NCBI GenBank assembly: GCA_031551125.1
Contig: JAVBOB010000009.1
Location: forward strand, 191,715 to 255,714
DNA length: 64,000 nt
Source: JAIRNF01 sp031551125
Lineage (GTDB): Bacteria; Bacteroidota; Bacteroidia; Bacteroidales; UBA932
Direction of reading: 5' to 3'
This document shows, piece after piece, positions 25,929 to 34,597 of the stretch (the stretch's first letter is position 1; each line of letters starts with the position of its first letter). Position numbers and translations under genes: made by a program. The notes under the pieces are model-generated. The model did no database searches and was not told where the DNA came from. It saw only the letters and a list, made by a program, of their open reading frames with translations.

Positions 25929-26408
25929 TTAATGGGTAACAGCCGGAGCTGATACTCTTGCAGAGTACATAATCTTTAGCGCGTTACATCTTCTTAACTC
26001 CTGCTTTACGTCGGTAACAACACCCATACGAGCGTTTGAGTCAACTTTCAAAGCAATAGTCATATACTGACGGTCTACTTCGCTTAGCTGTTCACGCTGA
26101 GAAGCAACGAAGTCACGAATGTCATCAACTGTTTTGAACGAATCATTCAGCTGAATACGAGCATCTGTTCCATACTTGGCTTGCTCTGAACGAACAGGAG
26201 TACCAATGTAAATGTAGCTGGTCAAGTCCTTTCTCTCAAGCTTGGCAGCCTCGCTGGCTTCAGGTAGCTTCGTCATAACTTTTACCTCATGCTGACGCAT
26301 GCTGGTGGTAACCATAAAGAAGAATAAAAGCATGAACACGATGTCCGACATCGAAGCTGTGGTAATTCCGGGAAGTTTTCTTTTCCCTTCTTCTCTAAAC
26401 TTTGACAT
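25929..26408 (-). CDS. exbD: ExbD-type biopolymer transport protein (first of two)
   Basis: 159 residues. A short cytoplasmic N-terminus is followed by one membrane helix, ASMSDIVFMLLFFFMVTTSM (about 18-37), with the protonatable Asp at position 22 that ExbD/TolR/MotB-type stators need. The periplasmic domain has DDIRDFVASQREQL. With ExbB it would use the proton gradient to drive TonB-dependent uptake through outer-membrane receptors, or a related process. AAGGAGG lies 7 nt before its ATG, overlapping the Arg codons that end the upstream gene. Confidence 0.87.
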   Translation of the reverse strand: MSKFREEGKRKLPGITTASMSDIVFMLLFFFMVTTSMRQHEVKVMTKLPEASEAAKLERKDLTSYIYIGTPVRSEQAKYGTDARIQLNDSFKTVDDIRDFVASQREQLSEVDRQYMTIALKVDSNARMGVVTDVKQELRRCNALKIMYSARVSAPAVTH

Positions 26409-26412
26409 TGCT

Positions 26413-27051
26413 TTACCTCCTTCTATTAGTGGTTGTTGCAGGCGCAGCCTTCTTACCTCCTGAAATGTCCTTAGGTTCGGCTTCAGATATACGTTGAGGA
26501 TATACCTCCCTTATCGCCTCCTGTTGAGATTCATCCAGCTGGTCATATCCTTTTCCGAAAGTAGCGAAAGAATACTCATTTCTCAACTCGTTATAAGCAG
26601 CAACAAGCTCATTTTGCACTTTAATGTATATTTCGTAGCTTGTTCCTCTATCGTTTTGAAGTGAAATTACGGCTTTAGATACCATAACTTTTCCAATACC
26701 CGGAACATTTACTTCTTCCTTTTCAGGCTTATCTTCGGTATTGCCAGCATTAACGATAAAGTCCTTAACCTCCTGACGTAATGTACTTACGTCTGTTGGC
26801 CTTCCACCAGCGAACAAGGCATCCCATTGGTTAATCTTAACCTGGTAAACGTTACGGGCCTTAACCTTGTTATCATCGTTTGGCGTTACTGGTTTATCAG
26901 TATCTGGCATAGGAGGTAAGCGTCGTTGCAATCCTGATGTTTGGTCCATGTTAGACGTCATCAGGAAGAACGATAGTAGCAGGAATGAGATATCGGCCAT
27001 TGAGCCGGCTCCCACTTCCGGGGTTTCTCTTTTTGCTCTTCTTCTTCCCAT
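26413..27051 (-). CDS. ExbD-type biopolymer transport protein (second, longer)
   Basis: 212 residues. The membrane helix SMADISFLLLSFFLMTSNMD (17-36) keeps the key Asp at position 20. The periplasmic part is longer than in ExbD proper, with an extended charged segment and a tail of Lys/Ala/Thr/Arg. The N-terminus MGRRRAKRETPEVGAGSMAD is typical of Bacteroidota paired ExbD proteins. Four nt separate it from exbD, so the two are probably made in fixed ratio and may form heterodimers inside an ExbB pentamer (inference). Confidence 0.83.
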   Translation of the reverse strand: MGRRRAKRETPEVGAGSMADISFLLLSFFLMTSNMDQTSGLQRRLPPMPDTDKPVTPNDDNKVKARNVYQVKINQWDALFAGGRPTDVSTLRQEVKDFIVNAGNTEDKPEKEEVNVPGIGKVMVSKAVISLQNDRGTSYEIYIKVQNELVAAYNELRNEYSFATFGKGYDQLDESQQEAIREVYPQRISEAEPKDISGGKKAAPATTTNRRR

Positions 27052-27079
27052 GTTCTGTTTCTTTTTAGGCTAAACCCTG

Positions 27080-27532
27080 TTACTTGTTAGGAGAAATTAT
27101 ACCCCTTACTCCAGAGTATACAACAGCCAGAATAGCGGCAACAGCCATGACATATATCGAAATGATATTCAAGTCTGCTAAACGTGAATACTCATTTTTA
27201 CTTGCTGCATTTTCAATAAAGGGAAGTGGTGCATCTGAAGAAAGCAAGAATGCTAGCAAAACCAATACTCCCATTGCAACAATTCCGATACCGAGCTTCT
27301 TTGTTCCGGCTGGGTTCTTAATTAGATAGGGAATAGGCAGAATAATCAGGGCAGCAATTGCCACAATAAGCAGGATGTACATCCAATCGAACATAGGTTC
27401 GATAACTCCTAGCATCTCTTGCTTATCAGCTATGGCATCTAGCGAGTTACAGCGAACAAAGGTATAAATACCAATGACTGCTGATAACACCATTAAGATG
27501 ATAGCTATAAGATTTAATGTTTTTCTAGACAT
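27080..27532 (-). CDS. Four-helix membrane protein of the ExbB/ExbD cluster
   Basis: 150 residues of unknown function. Hydrophobic segments at about 8-27, 51-72, 82-99 and 125-143 suggest four membrane helices. A short loop with one Cys (FVRCNSLD) follows the first. It lies between exbB (6 nt upstream) and the longer exbD (28 nt downstream), all on one strand. This arrangement recurs in Bacteroidota as I recall it, which suggests an accessory subunit of the energising complex. No catalytic motif visible. Confidence 0.72.
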   Translation of the reverse strand: MSRKTLNLIAIILMVLSAVIGIYTFVRCNSLDAIADKQEMLGVIEPMFDWMYILLIVAIAALIILPIPYLIKNPAGTKKLGIGIVAMGVLVLLAFLLSSDAPLPFIENAASKNEYSRLADLNIISIYVMAVAAILAVVYSGVRGIISPNK

Positions 27533-27538
27533 CTTTCG

Positions 27539-28309
27539 TTACTTTTTAACGTTGTACTTTACCAAAAGGTCAATCAAAGAAATTGAAGCGTCTTCCATTG
27601 AGTTAACGATGCTTTCAATCTTAGAGGTAAGGTAGTTGAAGAAGATTTGAAGGATAATAGCTACGATCAAACCAGCTACGGTTGTAATAAGAGCCACCTT
27701 CATACCTCCTGCTACAACGTTCGGAGAAATATCACCGGCCTTTTGAATATCGTCAAACGCGATAACCATCCCGATAACCGTTCCCAAGAAACCTAACATA
27801 GGTGCAATGGCAATGAAAAGACCAATCCAAGACATGTTGCTTTCCAACAAGCCCATTTGAACTGAGCCGTATGAAACAATTGATTTTTCAACCATTTCAA
27901 TACCTTCATCGTAACGATCGAGCCCTTGGTAAAAAATGCTGGCAACAGGACCACGAGTATTGCGGCAAACATCTTTTGCTGCTTCAGGGCCGCCATTAGC
28001 AAGAGCCTCTTCTATTTGGCGGAGAAGTTTTTTGTTGTTGGTAGATGCTAGGTTGAGGTAAATTACGCGCTCAATAACCAATGCCAAACCAAGTATAAGA
28101 CAAAGTACGATAGAGGTCATGAATTCAGGGCCCCCATCAATAAACTGCATCTTCAGCTGTTGGTGAAGAGGAACTACTTGATCAGCGGTAGCAGCAGTCG
28201 TAGTTTGCTCGGTCTGCGGAGCTGCACTAGTTTGATCTTGCGCAATTACATTGTTTGCAGATATGGCCAATACACCAAGTACTGCTAAAAACATAAAAAG
28301 TTTTTTCAT
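27539..28309 (-). CDS. exbB: ExbB/MotA/TolQ-family proton-channel protein
   Basis: 256 residues. It starts with a signal-like hydrophobic helix ending ...NVIAQ (about 24) and a Gln/Thr/Ala-rich linker (about 25-45), which E. coli ExbB lacks. Three membrane helices follow (about 64-82, 159-182, 200-225). The family signature APMLGFLGTVIGMVIAFD is at about 168-185. It should assemble as a pentamer around the ExbD pair to power TonB-type transport. First gene of the four-gene minus-strand cluster. Confidence 0.88.
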   Translation of the reverse strand: MKKLFMFLAVLGVLAISANNVIAQDQTSAAPQTEQTTTAATADQVVPLHQQLKMQFIDGGPEFMTSIVLCLILGLALVIERVIYLNLASTNNKKLLRQIEEALANGGPEAAKDVCRNTRGPVASIFYQGLDRYDEGIEMVEKSIVSYGSVQMGLLESNMSWIGLFIAIAPMLGFLGTVIGMVIAFDDIQKAGDISPNVVAGGMKVALITTVAGLIVAIILQIFFNYLTSKIESIVNSMEDASISLIDLLVKYNVKK

Positions 28310-28428
28310 GGCTTGTTTGGAATTTTAATTAAATGGTTTAACGGATTCTCTATTTAGTTTGATTTCTAATTGGATTTTATCGCTTAAGTATTTCCTTCTC
28401 TTTTCAGTAAAAATATAAATATTGTGTG

Positions 28429-28516
28429 CGGAGAAAAAGGGATTCGAACCCTTGATACCCTTTTGAGGTATACACACTTTCCAGGCGTGCGCCTTCGACC
28501 ACTCGGCCATTTCTCC
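28429..28516 (-). tRNA. tRNA-Ser (anticodon GGA)
   Basis: On the minus strand the acceptor GGAGAAA pairs with TTTCTCC. The anticodon stem CACGC/GTGTG frames the loop CTGGAAA. A class II variable arm (ATACC/GGTAT) and a T arm with GGTTCGAATCCC follow. Length is 88 nt including the discriminator G; CCA is not encoded. It reads UCC and UCU codons. Immediately right of the exb cluster, in the same orientation. Confidence 0.96.
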
Positions 28517-28587
28517 CTATTTATTTAGCGCCTACCTGTATTGATTTAAGGGCGCAAATTAGTAATTCTTTTTTGATAATAGGCTAT

Positions 28588-29607
28588 TTAGAGTGAAATT
28601 TCTCCATTTAATGAGCTATCTAATATTTTTTTTGCCTGATCCACATGCTTATAGCGACCAAGTAAGTACATTAACTTTGTGAGAGCTGCTTCTACTGTTG
28701 AATCGTAACCACTCTGCACACCGGCTTTTTTTAAACGCGTTCCGGTTTCGTAAACATCCATTTCTACCTTTCCGGCATGGCATTGCGTAACGTTTAAGAC
28801 AATAAGTCCTTTATCTACCGCCGCTTTTATACGATCTAGAAACCAAGAAGCAGTAGGTGCATTACCGGAGCCAAACGTTTCAAGCACTACTGCTTTAAGC
28901 CCCTTAATATTAAGTATTCCGTCAATAACATGGGGTTGAATGCCCGGGAATAGCTTAAGTATAGCAATGTTTGTATCTAATTCGGTATGTACTATAAGCT
29001 TATCCTTACCGGTATTCTTAACGGGAAAATTATACTTAATGGTTATGCCCGCTTCTGCTAGTGGAGGAAAATTTTCAGAGCGAAAAGCATCAAAGTTTTC
29101 CGCGTTATGCTTTGTAGTGCGGTTGCCTCGGAACAGCTGGTCTTGGAAAAAAATACAAACCTCTTGTATGGCCGGTACCCCGTTAAAATTTGCTGCTGCA
29201 ATTTCAATAGCCGAAACCATATTTTCTTTACCATCTGTTCTGATAACTCCAATAGGCAGCTGGCTACCGGTTAGTATGACCGGTTTTGCAAGATTTTCAA
29301 GCATGAAGCTAAGTGCCGATGCGGTAAATGACATGGTATCTGTTCCATGCAAAACTACAAAACCGTTATACCTCTCGTAGTTTTTCTGAATAAGCAAAGC
29401 AAGCTTAACCCAAAAATCAGGTTGAATATCCGATGAGTCAACTAACGGATTGAACGAAATAGTGTCGAGCTTAAATCCGAATTTTTTTAATTCGGGAACC
29501 TCATCTTCAATCTGCTCAAAATTAAATGGAATAAGCGCTCCTGTTTCAGGGTGCTGCTTCATTCCAATGGTACCACCGGTGTATATAATGAGGATTGATT
29601 TTTCCAT
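28588..29607 (-). CDS. ansA: Type I (cytoplasmic) L-asparaginase
   Basis: 339 residues from the ATG at 29607. A GTG one codon earlier is less likely. It hydrolyses asparagine to aspartate and ammonia. The nucleophile motif IYTGGTIGM is at 7-15 and the second catalytic block is VLHGTDTMSFTASALSFMLE near 86-105. No signal peptide, so cytoplasmic. A weak -7-like TACTTTAG lies on the minus strand at 29644-29651. Monocistronic, with a large repeat element between it and tatD. Confidence 0.93.
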   Translation of the reverse strand: MEKSILIIYTGGTIGMKQHPETGALIPFNFEQIEDEVPELKKFGFKLDTISFNPLVDSSDIQPDFWVKLALLIQKNYERYNGFVVLHGTDTMSFTASALSFMLENLAKPVILTGSQLPIGVIRTDGKENMVSAIEIAAANFNGVPAIQEVCIFFQDQLFRGNRTTKHNAENFDAFRSENFPPLAEAGITIKYNFPVKNTGKDKLIVHTELDTNIAILKLFPGIQPHVIDGILNIKGLKAVVLETFGSGNAPTASWFLDRIKAAVDKGLIVLNVTQCHAGKVEMDVYETGTRLKKAGVQSGYDSTVEAALTKLMYLLGRYKHVDQAKKILDSSLNGEISL

Positions 29608-29721
29608 CACTTGTTGTTACGTTCTGTAATTTGAAATGGGATGCTAAAGTACAGAAAAAATGAAAGATACGTACTTATTGAGCTGTTTTTGCAATGTATT
29701 AAGTTAAAAGGCTAAATATCT

Positions 29722-30040
29722 AACTCAAGCTGTTAGCTATTGCGGGCTGGAAGCCCAGCTTACCTCAGCCCAATGCAACGCGTTGGGTTTGTGGGTATTT
29801 GCTGACCGTTGCTTTGCGCGCGAGAATGGTTGTTACCCCGATGAGGGTGGGGTGCTTCGCGCGCCATGCTGCTGTTACCGGTATGCTCACCCAGGGTGTC
29901 GCTACGCTTTTCCATTGGGCTGAACCGAGCTTACGAGCTCACCGAAGGTAAGTAAGCGGCCACTTTGTGGCGTTTTGCTTTCAGGCCAGCTTGAAGTGAA
30001 ATAGGACACAGTAGGTAGAGCGTGTAGCCGGCAACTTGGG
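29722..30040. repeat. Inverted repeat B2 with a nested 200-bp insertion
   Basis: The ends AACTCAAGCTGTTAGCTATT (29722) and ...GGCAACTTGGGGC (about 30040) match the shorter copy at 5464-5580. Here the internal hairpin is interrupted between GGGCTGGAAGC (29744-29754) and GGCCACTTTGTGGCG (29958 on) by about 200 bp. That insert has its own GC-rich palindromes: CAACGCGTTG, GCGCGCGAG.../...CTTCGCGCGCC and CCAGGGTGTCGCTACGC. It fills most of the 480-base gap between the asparaginase and tatD genes. Confidence 0.75.
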
Positions 30041-30087
30041 GCTATCTACTTAGGTAGGATGTTAGGTAGGATGCTCAATAGAGAAGA

Positions 30088-30864
30088 CTACAGAATAAAA
30101 ACTTCTTTTGCATTATTGGTTGTTATTTCCGCCACTTCATCAATTGTTATTCCCTTTACTTCGGCAAGTTTTTGTGCAATAAGCGGAATGTAGGCGCTCT
30201 CGTTGCGCTTGCCCCTATATGGAGCGGGGGTTAAGTAGGGAGCGTCGGTTTCCAGCACAATATCGGCTATGTCAATATCTTTTACCAGCTTTGCTAGCTG
30301 CGCATTTTTGAAGGTGAGCACTCCACCTATACCCAACTTAAAACCTGTAAAGCGGTTAATAGTTAAGTAGTCGCTTATGGTTCCGGAAAAGCCGTGAAAA
30401 ATACCTTTCAGCCCTTTGCCTTCAAAGTCTTGAAGTATGGCAAATATTTCATCAAACGACTCACGGGCATGAATAATAACGGGGAGCTTATGTTTAACGG
30501 CCATGCTCAGCTGCTCACGAAAAACGTAACGTTGCTGCTCAATGTGTTCCATAGACCAGTAGCAGTCAATCCCTATTTCCCCAATTGCTACGAAGGGGTA
30601 TGAAGATATTTTGCTTTTTACAAATGCCAGCTCTTCTTCGTAGTTGTCTTTTACCGATGTGGGATGCAGCCCGATGGTAGGAAAACAGCTTGTCGGGAAT
30701 TTTTCCGCCAATAGCATCATTGCTTCAAATGTACTGCTATCAATGGCCGGAAGAATAAGCTGTTGTACTCCGGCTTTTTGGGCGTTTGTAATAACAGCGT
30801 CAATATCGGCGTTGAACTCTTCGGAGAAAAGGTGAGTATGTGTATCTATAAAGTATGATTGCAT
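30088..30864 (-). CDS. tatD: TatD-family metal-dependent hydrolase (DNase)
   Basis: 258 residues, TIM-barrel amidohydrolase fold. All metal-binding blocks are visible: FIDTHTHLF (6-14), TIGLHPTS, GEIGIDCYW, VIIHARESFDE, GIFHGFSG and VLETDAPYLTP. Members are 3'-5' exonucleases on DNA or related phosphoesterases. It has its own promoter (TACTTTTG on the minus strand, 30891-30898). Confidence 0.94.
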   Translation of the reverse strand: MQSYFIDTHTHLFSEEFNADIDAVITNAQKAGVQQLILPAIDSSTFEAMMLLAEKFPTSCFPTIGLHPTSVKDNYEEELAFVKSKISSYPFVAIGEIGIDCYWSMEHIEQQRYVFREQLSMAVKHKLPVIIHARESFDEIFAILQDFEGKGLKGIFHGFSGTISDYLTINRFTGFKLGIGGVLTFKNAQLAKLVKDIDIADIVLETDAPYLTPAPYRGKRNESAYIPLIAQKLAEVKGITIDEVAEITTNNAKEVFIL

Positions 30865-30890
30865 GAATTAACCGGTAAATGTACTTGTGA

Positions 30891-30898
30891 CAAAAGTA
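30891..30898 (-). promoter_or_regulatory. Predicted -7 element of tatD
   Basis: Minus strand TACTTTTG, 26 nt upstream of the tatD ATG. A good TTTG at -33 is not visible, so support is moderate. Confidence 0.55.
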
Positions 30899-30944
30899 AA
30901 ACTTCTTTTGAAAATGATAGGATATTAGTAGCATAGTAGATTAG

Positions 30945-31130
30945 ACCTCTTTGGAAAATGATATGCCAAACAATAGAAAAATGTTGGGCTAAAGCCCTGT
31001 TTGTTTGACCCCATTAATCCGTTGACTAAAGTCAACGGCAATGAAAAAGTTCATTGCCGTCTGCTTTAGCTGACGGACACAAAAGAATACGGCTATTGGG
31101 CTAAAGCCCAACTACTCGCTAAGTAGCACT
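30945..31130. repeat. GGGCTAAAGCCC repeat cluster D1
   Basis: The stretch contains GGGCTAAAGCCC twice (near 30989 and 31100) and GTTGACTAAAGTCAAC near 31021. An inverted pair CGGCAATGAA.../...TTCATTGCCG surrounds 31040-31065. A copy in opposite orientation lies at 51165-51330. Both share the flank GAAAATGATATNCCAA. It occupies most of the 364-base gap between tatD and the carboxytransferase gene. Confidence 0.75.
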
Positions 31131-31180
31131 ATAGCTATTTTCCGAAGAAGTCCATTATCACATTCCTAAACAGTCAAATA

Positions 31181-31209
31181 AAAAACCTCGCACAGCTGCA
31201 CGAGGTTTT
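31181..31209 (-). terminator. Terminator of the OadA-like gene
   Basis: AAAACCTCG / CGAGGTTTT stem around CACAGCTGCA; on the minus strand it ends in TTTTTTATT, 20 nt past the stop of the gene at 31229-33013. Confidence 0.82.
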
Positions 31210-31228
31210 CTTACTTTATCTAAAAATA

Positions 31229-33013
31229 CTACTCTATCACTAAAGCAAGTATCTCTCCTTTACTAACATTTTCGCCTTGTTTTGCGAAAGTAAGAGCAAT
31301 CTTTCCGCTGAACGGAGCCTTTACTGCTTCCAGTCCGTAGTAGGCCTGAACGAAGCAAACGTTATCTCCTTCCTTAACAGGTGTTCCTTCTGCCGGAGGT
31401 GTAGCGGTATCAACCACATCATACTCCCAAATTACCTGACCCTTTGCCGGAGCATGTATAGGCTTGGCGTTGGGATATTGTTGCATAGCCTTTTCGAGAT
31501 CGAACTTCGGCATTTCAACTATCGGGCGGGTAACAATGATAGGCGCACCGGCTTTTTCCTTCGCTTGTTCCAGCTCTTGGTTGAAGCGTTGCTTAGCTAC
31601 ACCTGAACGGTAATCGCGGTATTGACGATCGTGCATTGCCAATTCAAACAGCTCTTCGTCGTCTTTTCCGAAATCCCACTTGTTCTCTTTCATTTCAGCA
31701 CGGAACTTATCCAATTCATCAGGGAATGCCTCCTGTGGGTCACCATTGTAGAACTCTAAGCCGTTCTTTTTGGCCAGTTCAATAATTTCAGGAGCCAAAG
31801 TACCGGGCAGCTTACCGGTCTTACCAAGAATCATGTTCCAGCTGTCCTTGTCAATGTTAGAGAAGCGGGGTTCGCCCTTAGCCATTGCAAAGATGTTCAT
31901 TAACGCAATATTCTTAACATACTGGCTGAACGGAGTAACCAATGGAGGATAACCCAGCTTAGGCCATACGTACTCTACTTCTTGGAATAGCTGTACCACA
32001 AGGTTATTAAGTGTAACCTCTTTCTTACCTTGCTGACGGAGCGCCATATTAATAGCGCCATGCATGCCCTTAAGGTCAGACATCATAGAGCCCATCATAC
32101 CACCGGGCAAGCCGCAGCCTACCAGCAGTGAGGTCATAACCTTATTGCTGGGGTCAATGAAATATCCGAGGAAGTCGTCAATAAACGTTTGAGTAAGGCG
32201 ACGAGCCTCCATGTATGCGTCCATGTTAATGTCGGCTACCTTAAATCCGGCATCCTTCAACATGGCTTGGACGGTAATTACGTCTGGGTGAACCATACCC
32301 CATGCCAGCGGTTCCATTGCCACGTCGATAATATCAACACCGTTCTTGGCAACTTCGAGCATAGATGCAACCGAGAAGCCGGGGCCACTATGTCCGTGGT
32401 ACTGAATGGTGATATTGGGATTTTTATCCTTAATACCCTTTACAATTTGGCCAAGGCTATAAGGACGACCGATACCGGCCATATCTTTTAAACAAATTTC
32501 CTGTGCACCCGCGTCAATTAGCTGTTGAGCCAGCTTTACGTAGTATTCAACCGTGTGAATAGGAGAGTGGGTGATACAAAGAGCTGCTTGCGGAATCATT
32601 CCGCCTGCTTTGGCGTATTGTATAGAAGGAATAATATTACGGGGGTCGTTAAGACCGCAGAAAATACGTGTAATGTCAACTCCTTGTGCGTGCTTAACCT
32701 TGTACATTAGCTTACGTACATCGGATGGAACGGGGAACATACGTAATCCGTTCAATCCACGATCAAGCATGTGGGTTTGAATACCCACTTTATTAAAGGG
32801 TTTGGTGAATTCGCGAACAGCTACATTCGGGTTTTCTCCATACAGTAGGTTAACCTGTTCGAAGGCTCCACCATTTGTTTCTACGCGAGCAAAGCAGCCC
32901 ATGTCAATAATTACGGGGGCTATTTGCTTTAGCTGGTCAACACGGGGTTGATATTTCCCCGATGATTGCCACATGTCGCGGTACAATAAGCTGAATTTAA
33001 TTTCTTTTGCCAT
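31229..33013 (-). CDS. Pyruvate carboxylase subunit B / oxaloacetate decarboxylase alpha-like protein without biotinyl lysine
   Basis: 594 residues. A DRE-TIM barrel carboxytransferase domain begins with LYRDMWQSSGKYQPRVDQL. Metal-site blocks are EICLKDMAGIGRPY (catalytic Lys) and IQYHGHSGPGFSVA (His-x-His). A conserved PYC/OADA domain covers about 300-480. The last 75 residues have the shape of a biotinyl carrier (HAPAKGQVIWEYDVV ... KAPFSGKIALTFAKQGENVS). The usual AMKM motif is replaced by AYYGL, so the acceptor lysine is missing. It may depend on a separate carrier protein, or use the domain structurally. No biotin carboxylase gene is in the window. Confidence 0.85.
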   Translation of the reverse strand: MAKEIKFSLLYRDMWQSSGKYQPRVDQLKQIAPVIIDMGCFARVETNGGAFEQVNLLYGENPNVAVREFTKPFNKVGIQTHMLDRGLNGLRMFPVPSDVRKLMYKVKHAQGVDITRIFCGLNDPRNIIPSIQYAKAGGMIPQAALCITHSPIHTVEYYVKLAQQLIDAGAQEICLKDMAGIGRPYSLGQIVKGIKDKNPNITIQYHGHSGPGFSVASMLEVAKNGVDIIDVAMEPLAWGMVHPDVITVQAMLKDAGFKVADINMDAYMEARRLTQTFIDDFLGYFIDPSNKVMTSLLVGCGLPGGMMGSMMSDLKGMHGAINMALRQQGKKEVTLNNLVVQLFQEVEYVWPKLGYPPLVTPFSQYVKNIALMNIFAMAKGEPRFSNIDKDSWNMILGKTGKLPGTLAPEIIELAKKNGLEFYNGDPQEAFPDELDKFRAEMKENKWDFGKDDEELFELAMHDRQYRDYRSGVAKQRFNQELEQAKEKAGAPIIVTRPIVEMPKFDLEKAMQQYPNAKPIHAPAKGQVIWEYDVVDTATPPAEGTPVKEGDNVCFVQAYYGLEAVKAPFSGKIALTFAKQGENVSKGEILALVIE

Positions 33014-33362
33014 AGTTATAAAAATAATTAAGTTGCTAAGGGTTTTGCTATTTCCGGAGCGCCAAAGATAAGGGGCATGCTAGCTAATTAGTGCAATTTT
33101 AAAGCAATAACTGTTCTAAAATAGTTCTACATTCAATTTCTTCAATTATCTTTGTATCTGTTATTTTTTTCCGTTAAATTGCCGTAGAAGTTGATTTTGT
33201 TTGTAGTATAAACGGTGTACCTTTCTTCCTTGCCTTTATAGTTTTCTGTTATCCTCTATTGTAAACAACATTCCACTGTATTAGTTTAGAATGGTTTTGC
33301 AGACTTTGGCAGAAATCCCAAATAGCTTAACTTTGTTTGCTTTGGACGAACCTGTGTAACGT
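33014..33362. promoter_or_regulatory. Divergent promoter region between the OadA-like gene and dprA
   Basis: For the minus-strand gene, a -7 TATCTTTG lies at 33070-33063 with a weak -33 (ATTG) near 33097-33094, giving a leader of about 45 nt. For dprA, TTTG at 33305-33308 and TAACTTTG at 33328-33335 are 19 nt apart, an excellent match, with a leader of about 22-25 nt. The AT-rich middle (33110-33290) shows no repeat or gene. Confidence 0.75.
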
Positions 33363-34478
33363 ATGCAACCCGTTGATTTAAAGTATCAAATAGCTATTGA
33401 AATGATTCCCATGGTTGGGAGTATTACCGCAAAAAAACTGATAGCATTTTGTGGTGGAGCCGAGGCTGTTTTTCGTGAAAGTAAGTCAGCGTTGAGAAAA
33501 ATACAAGGCATAGGAGAACGTATTGCAAATGCTGTTACCGAGCAACAGGTGTTGGAACTTGCCGAAAAGGAGCTGGAGTACATTGAGAAAAACAACATTC
33601 GAGCACTCTCATACACCGATAACAACTACCCTCATCGGCTGAAAAATTGTGAAGACAGTCCGGTTGTACTTTTTGTAAAAGGAGACATCAATTTAAATGC
33701 CGAGCGAATACTAAGCATTGTTGGAACTAGAAGCGCTACAAGCTATGGGGTAGATCAGTGCACCCGTTTGGTTGAAGAGCTTGCTCAACGCGGACACAAT
33801 CCGGTTATTGCGAGTGGCTTGGCGTACGGAATAGATATTTGCGCCCATAAGGCAGCGCTTAAATATGGTTTACCTACCGTAGCGGTTGTGGCTACAGGTC
33901 TTAATACGGTTTATCCGGCGCAGCATAAAAACGTTGCAAAGCAAATTGTGGAGCAAGGGGGAGCAATGGTTTCCGATTTTACCACACATGCAAAGTTTGA
34001 CAGAAATAATTTTTTACGCAGAAATCGTATTATTGCAGGTTTAGCCGATGCTACAATAGTTGTTGAGTCGGGCGAAAAGGGTGGGGCGTTGGTTACAGCC
34101 GACATTAGCATGTCATACAATCGGGATGTAATGGCTTTCCCCGGCAGGGTTGGCGATGCGTATTCATGTGGCTGCAACAGGCTGATACGAAATAATAAAG
34201 CAGCGCTTATTGAAGGCGTTGCTGATGTTGAGTACGTACTGGGTTGGGATAAGAGGGTTGAGCCGAAGGTAAAACAGCTACCTCTTTTCGGAGAACGTAG
34301 CGAACCCGAAAAGAAAGTATTGGATGCCTTGTCTAAAGTAGAAGTTGAAACAATTGATAACCTTTGTAGGCAGCTGGATATGCCCGTTTCTCAGCTTGCA
34401 TCGGTACTACTTACGCTTGAATTTTCAGGCTGTGTTCGCAGCCATCCGGGTAAGGCGTATAGTCTTTGCAGAGGCTGA
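33363..34478 (+). CDS. dprA: DNA-processing protein DprA/Smf
   Basis: 371 residues. It loads RecA on incoming single-stranded DNA during transformation. An N-terminal SAM-like/HhH region (about 5-70, IQGIGERIANAV) precedes the Rossmann-like DNA-binding core: LSIVGTRSATSYGVDQCTRL, VIASGLAYGIDICAHKAAL, ATGLNTVYPAQHK, then FLRRNRIIAGLADATIVVES and GKGGALVTA-like EKGGALVTADISM. A winged-helix domain (about 300-371) closes the protein. Whether the organism is transformable cannot be told from this gene alone. Confidence 0.95.
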   Translation: MQPVDLKYQIAIEMIPMVGSITAKKLIAFCGGAEAVFRESKSALRKIQGIGERIANAVTEQQVLELAEKELEYIEKNNIRALSYTDNNYPHRLKNCEDSPVVLFVKGDINLNAERILSIVGTRSATSYGVDQCTRLVEELAQRGHNPVIASGLAYGIDICAHKAALKYGLPTVAVVATGLNTVYPAQHKNVAKQIVEQGGAMVSDFTTHAKFDRNNFLRRNRIIAGLADATIVVESGEKGGALVTADISMSYNRDVMAFPGRVGDAYSCGCNRLIRNNKAALIEGVADVEYVLGWDKRVEPKVKQLPLFGERSEPEKKVLDALSKVEVETIDNLCRQLDMPVSQLASVLLTLEFSGCVRSHPGKAYSLCRG

Positions 34479-34484
34479 TTGATA

Positions 34485-34572
34485 CGTCATTGCGAGCGAA
34501 GCGACCCGAAGGGCAGCGGAGCTAACCAACCTGTTCTATTCGAGAGATTGCTTCGCTTCGCTCGCAATGACG
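34485..34572. repeat. CGTCATTGCGAGCGAAGCG palindrome E1
   Basis: Arms CGTCATTGCGAGCGAAGCG (34485-34503) and CGCTTCGCTCGCAATGACG (34554-34572) are perfect inverted copies around a loop with CCCGAAGGG and CTGTTCTATTCGAGAGATTG. It starts 6 nt after the dprA stop. Family members also at 46671, 54110 (half), 55801 (mini) and 57820. It may serve as the dprA 3' hairpin. Confidence 0.88.
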
Positions 34573-34597
34573 GCCATATATAAATGGCAGCTTGAAA

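Noticed and set aside
31181..31209. Possible sRNA hairpin
   Set aside because: Position and minus-strand T-tract make it the ordinary terminator of the gene at 31229.
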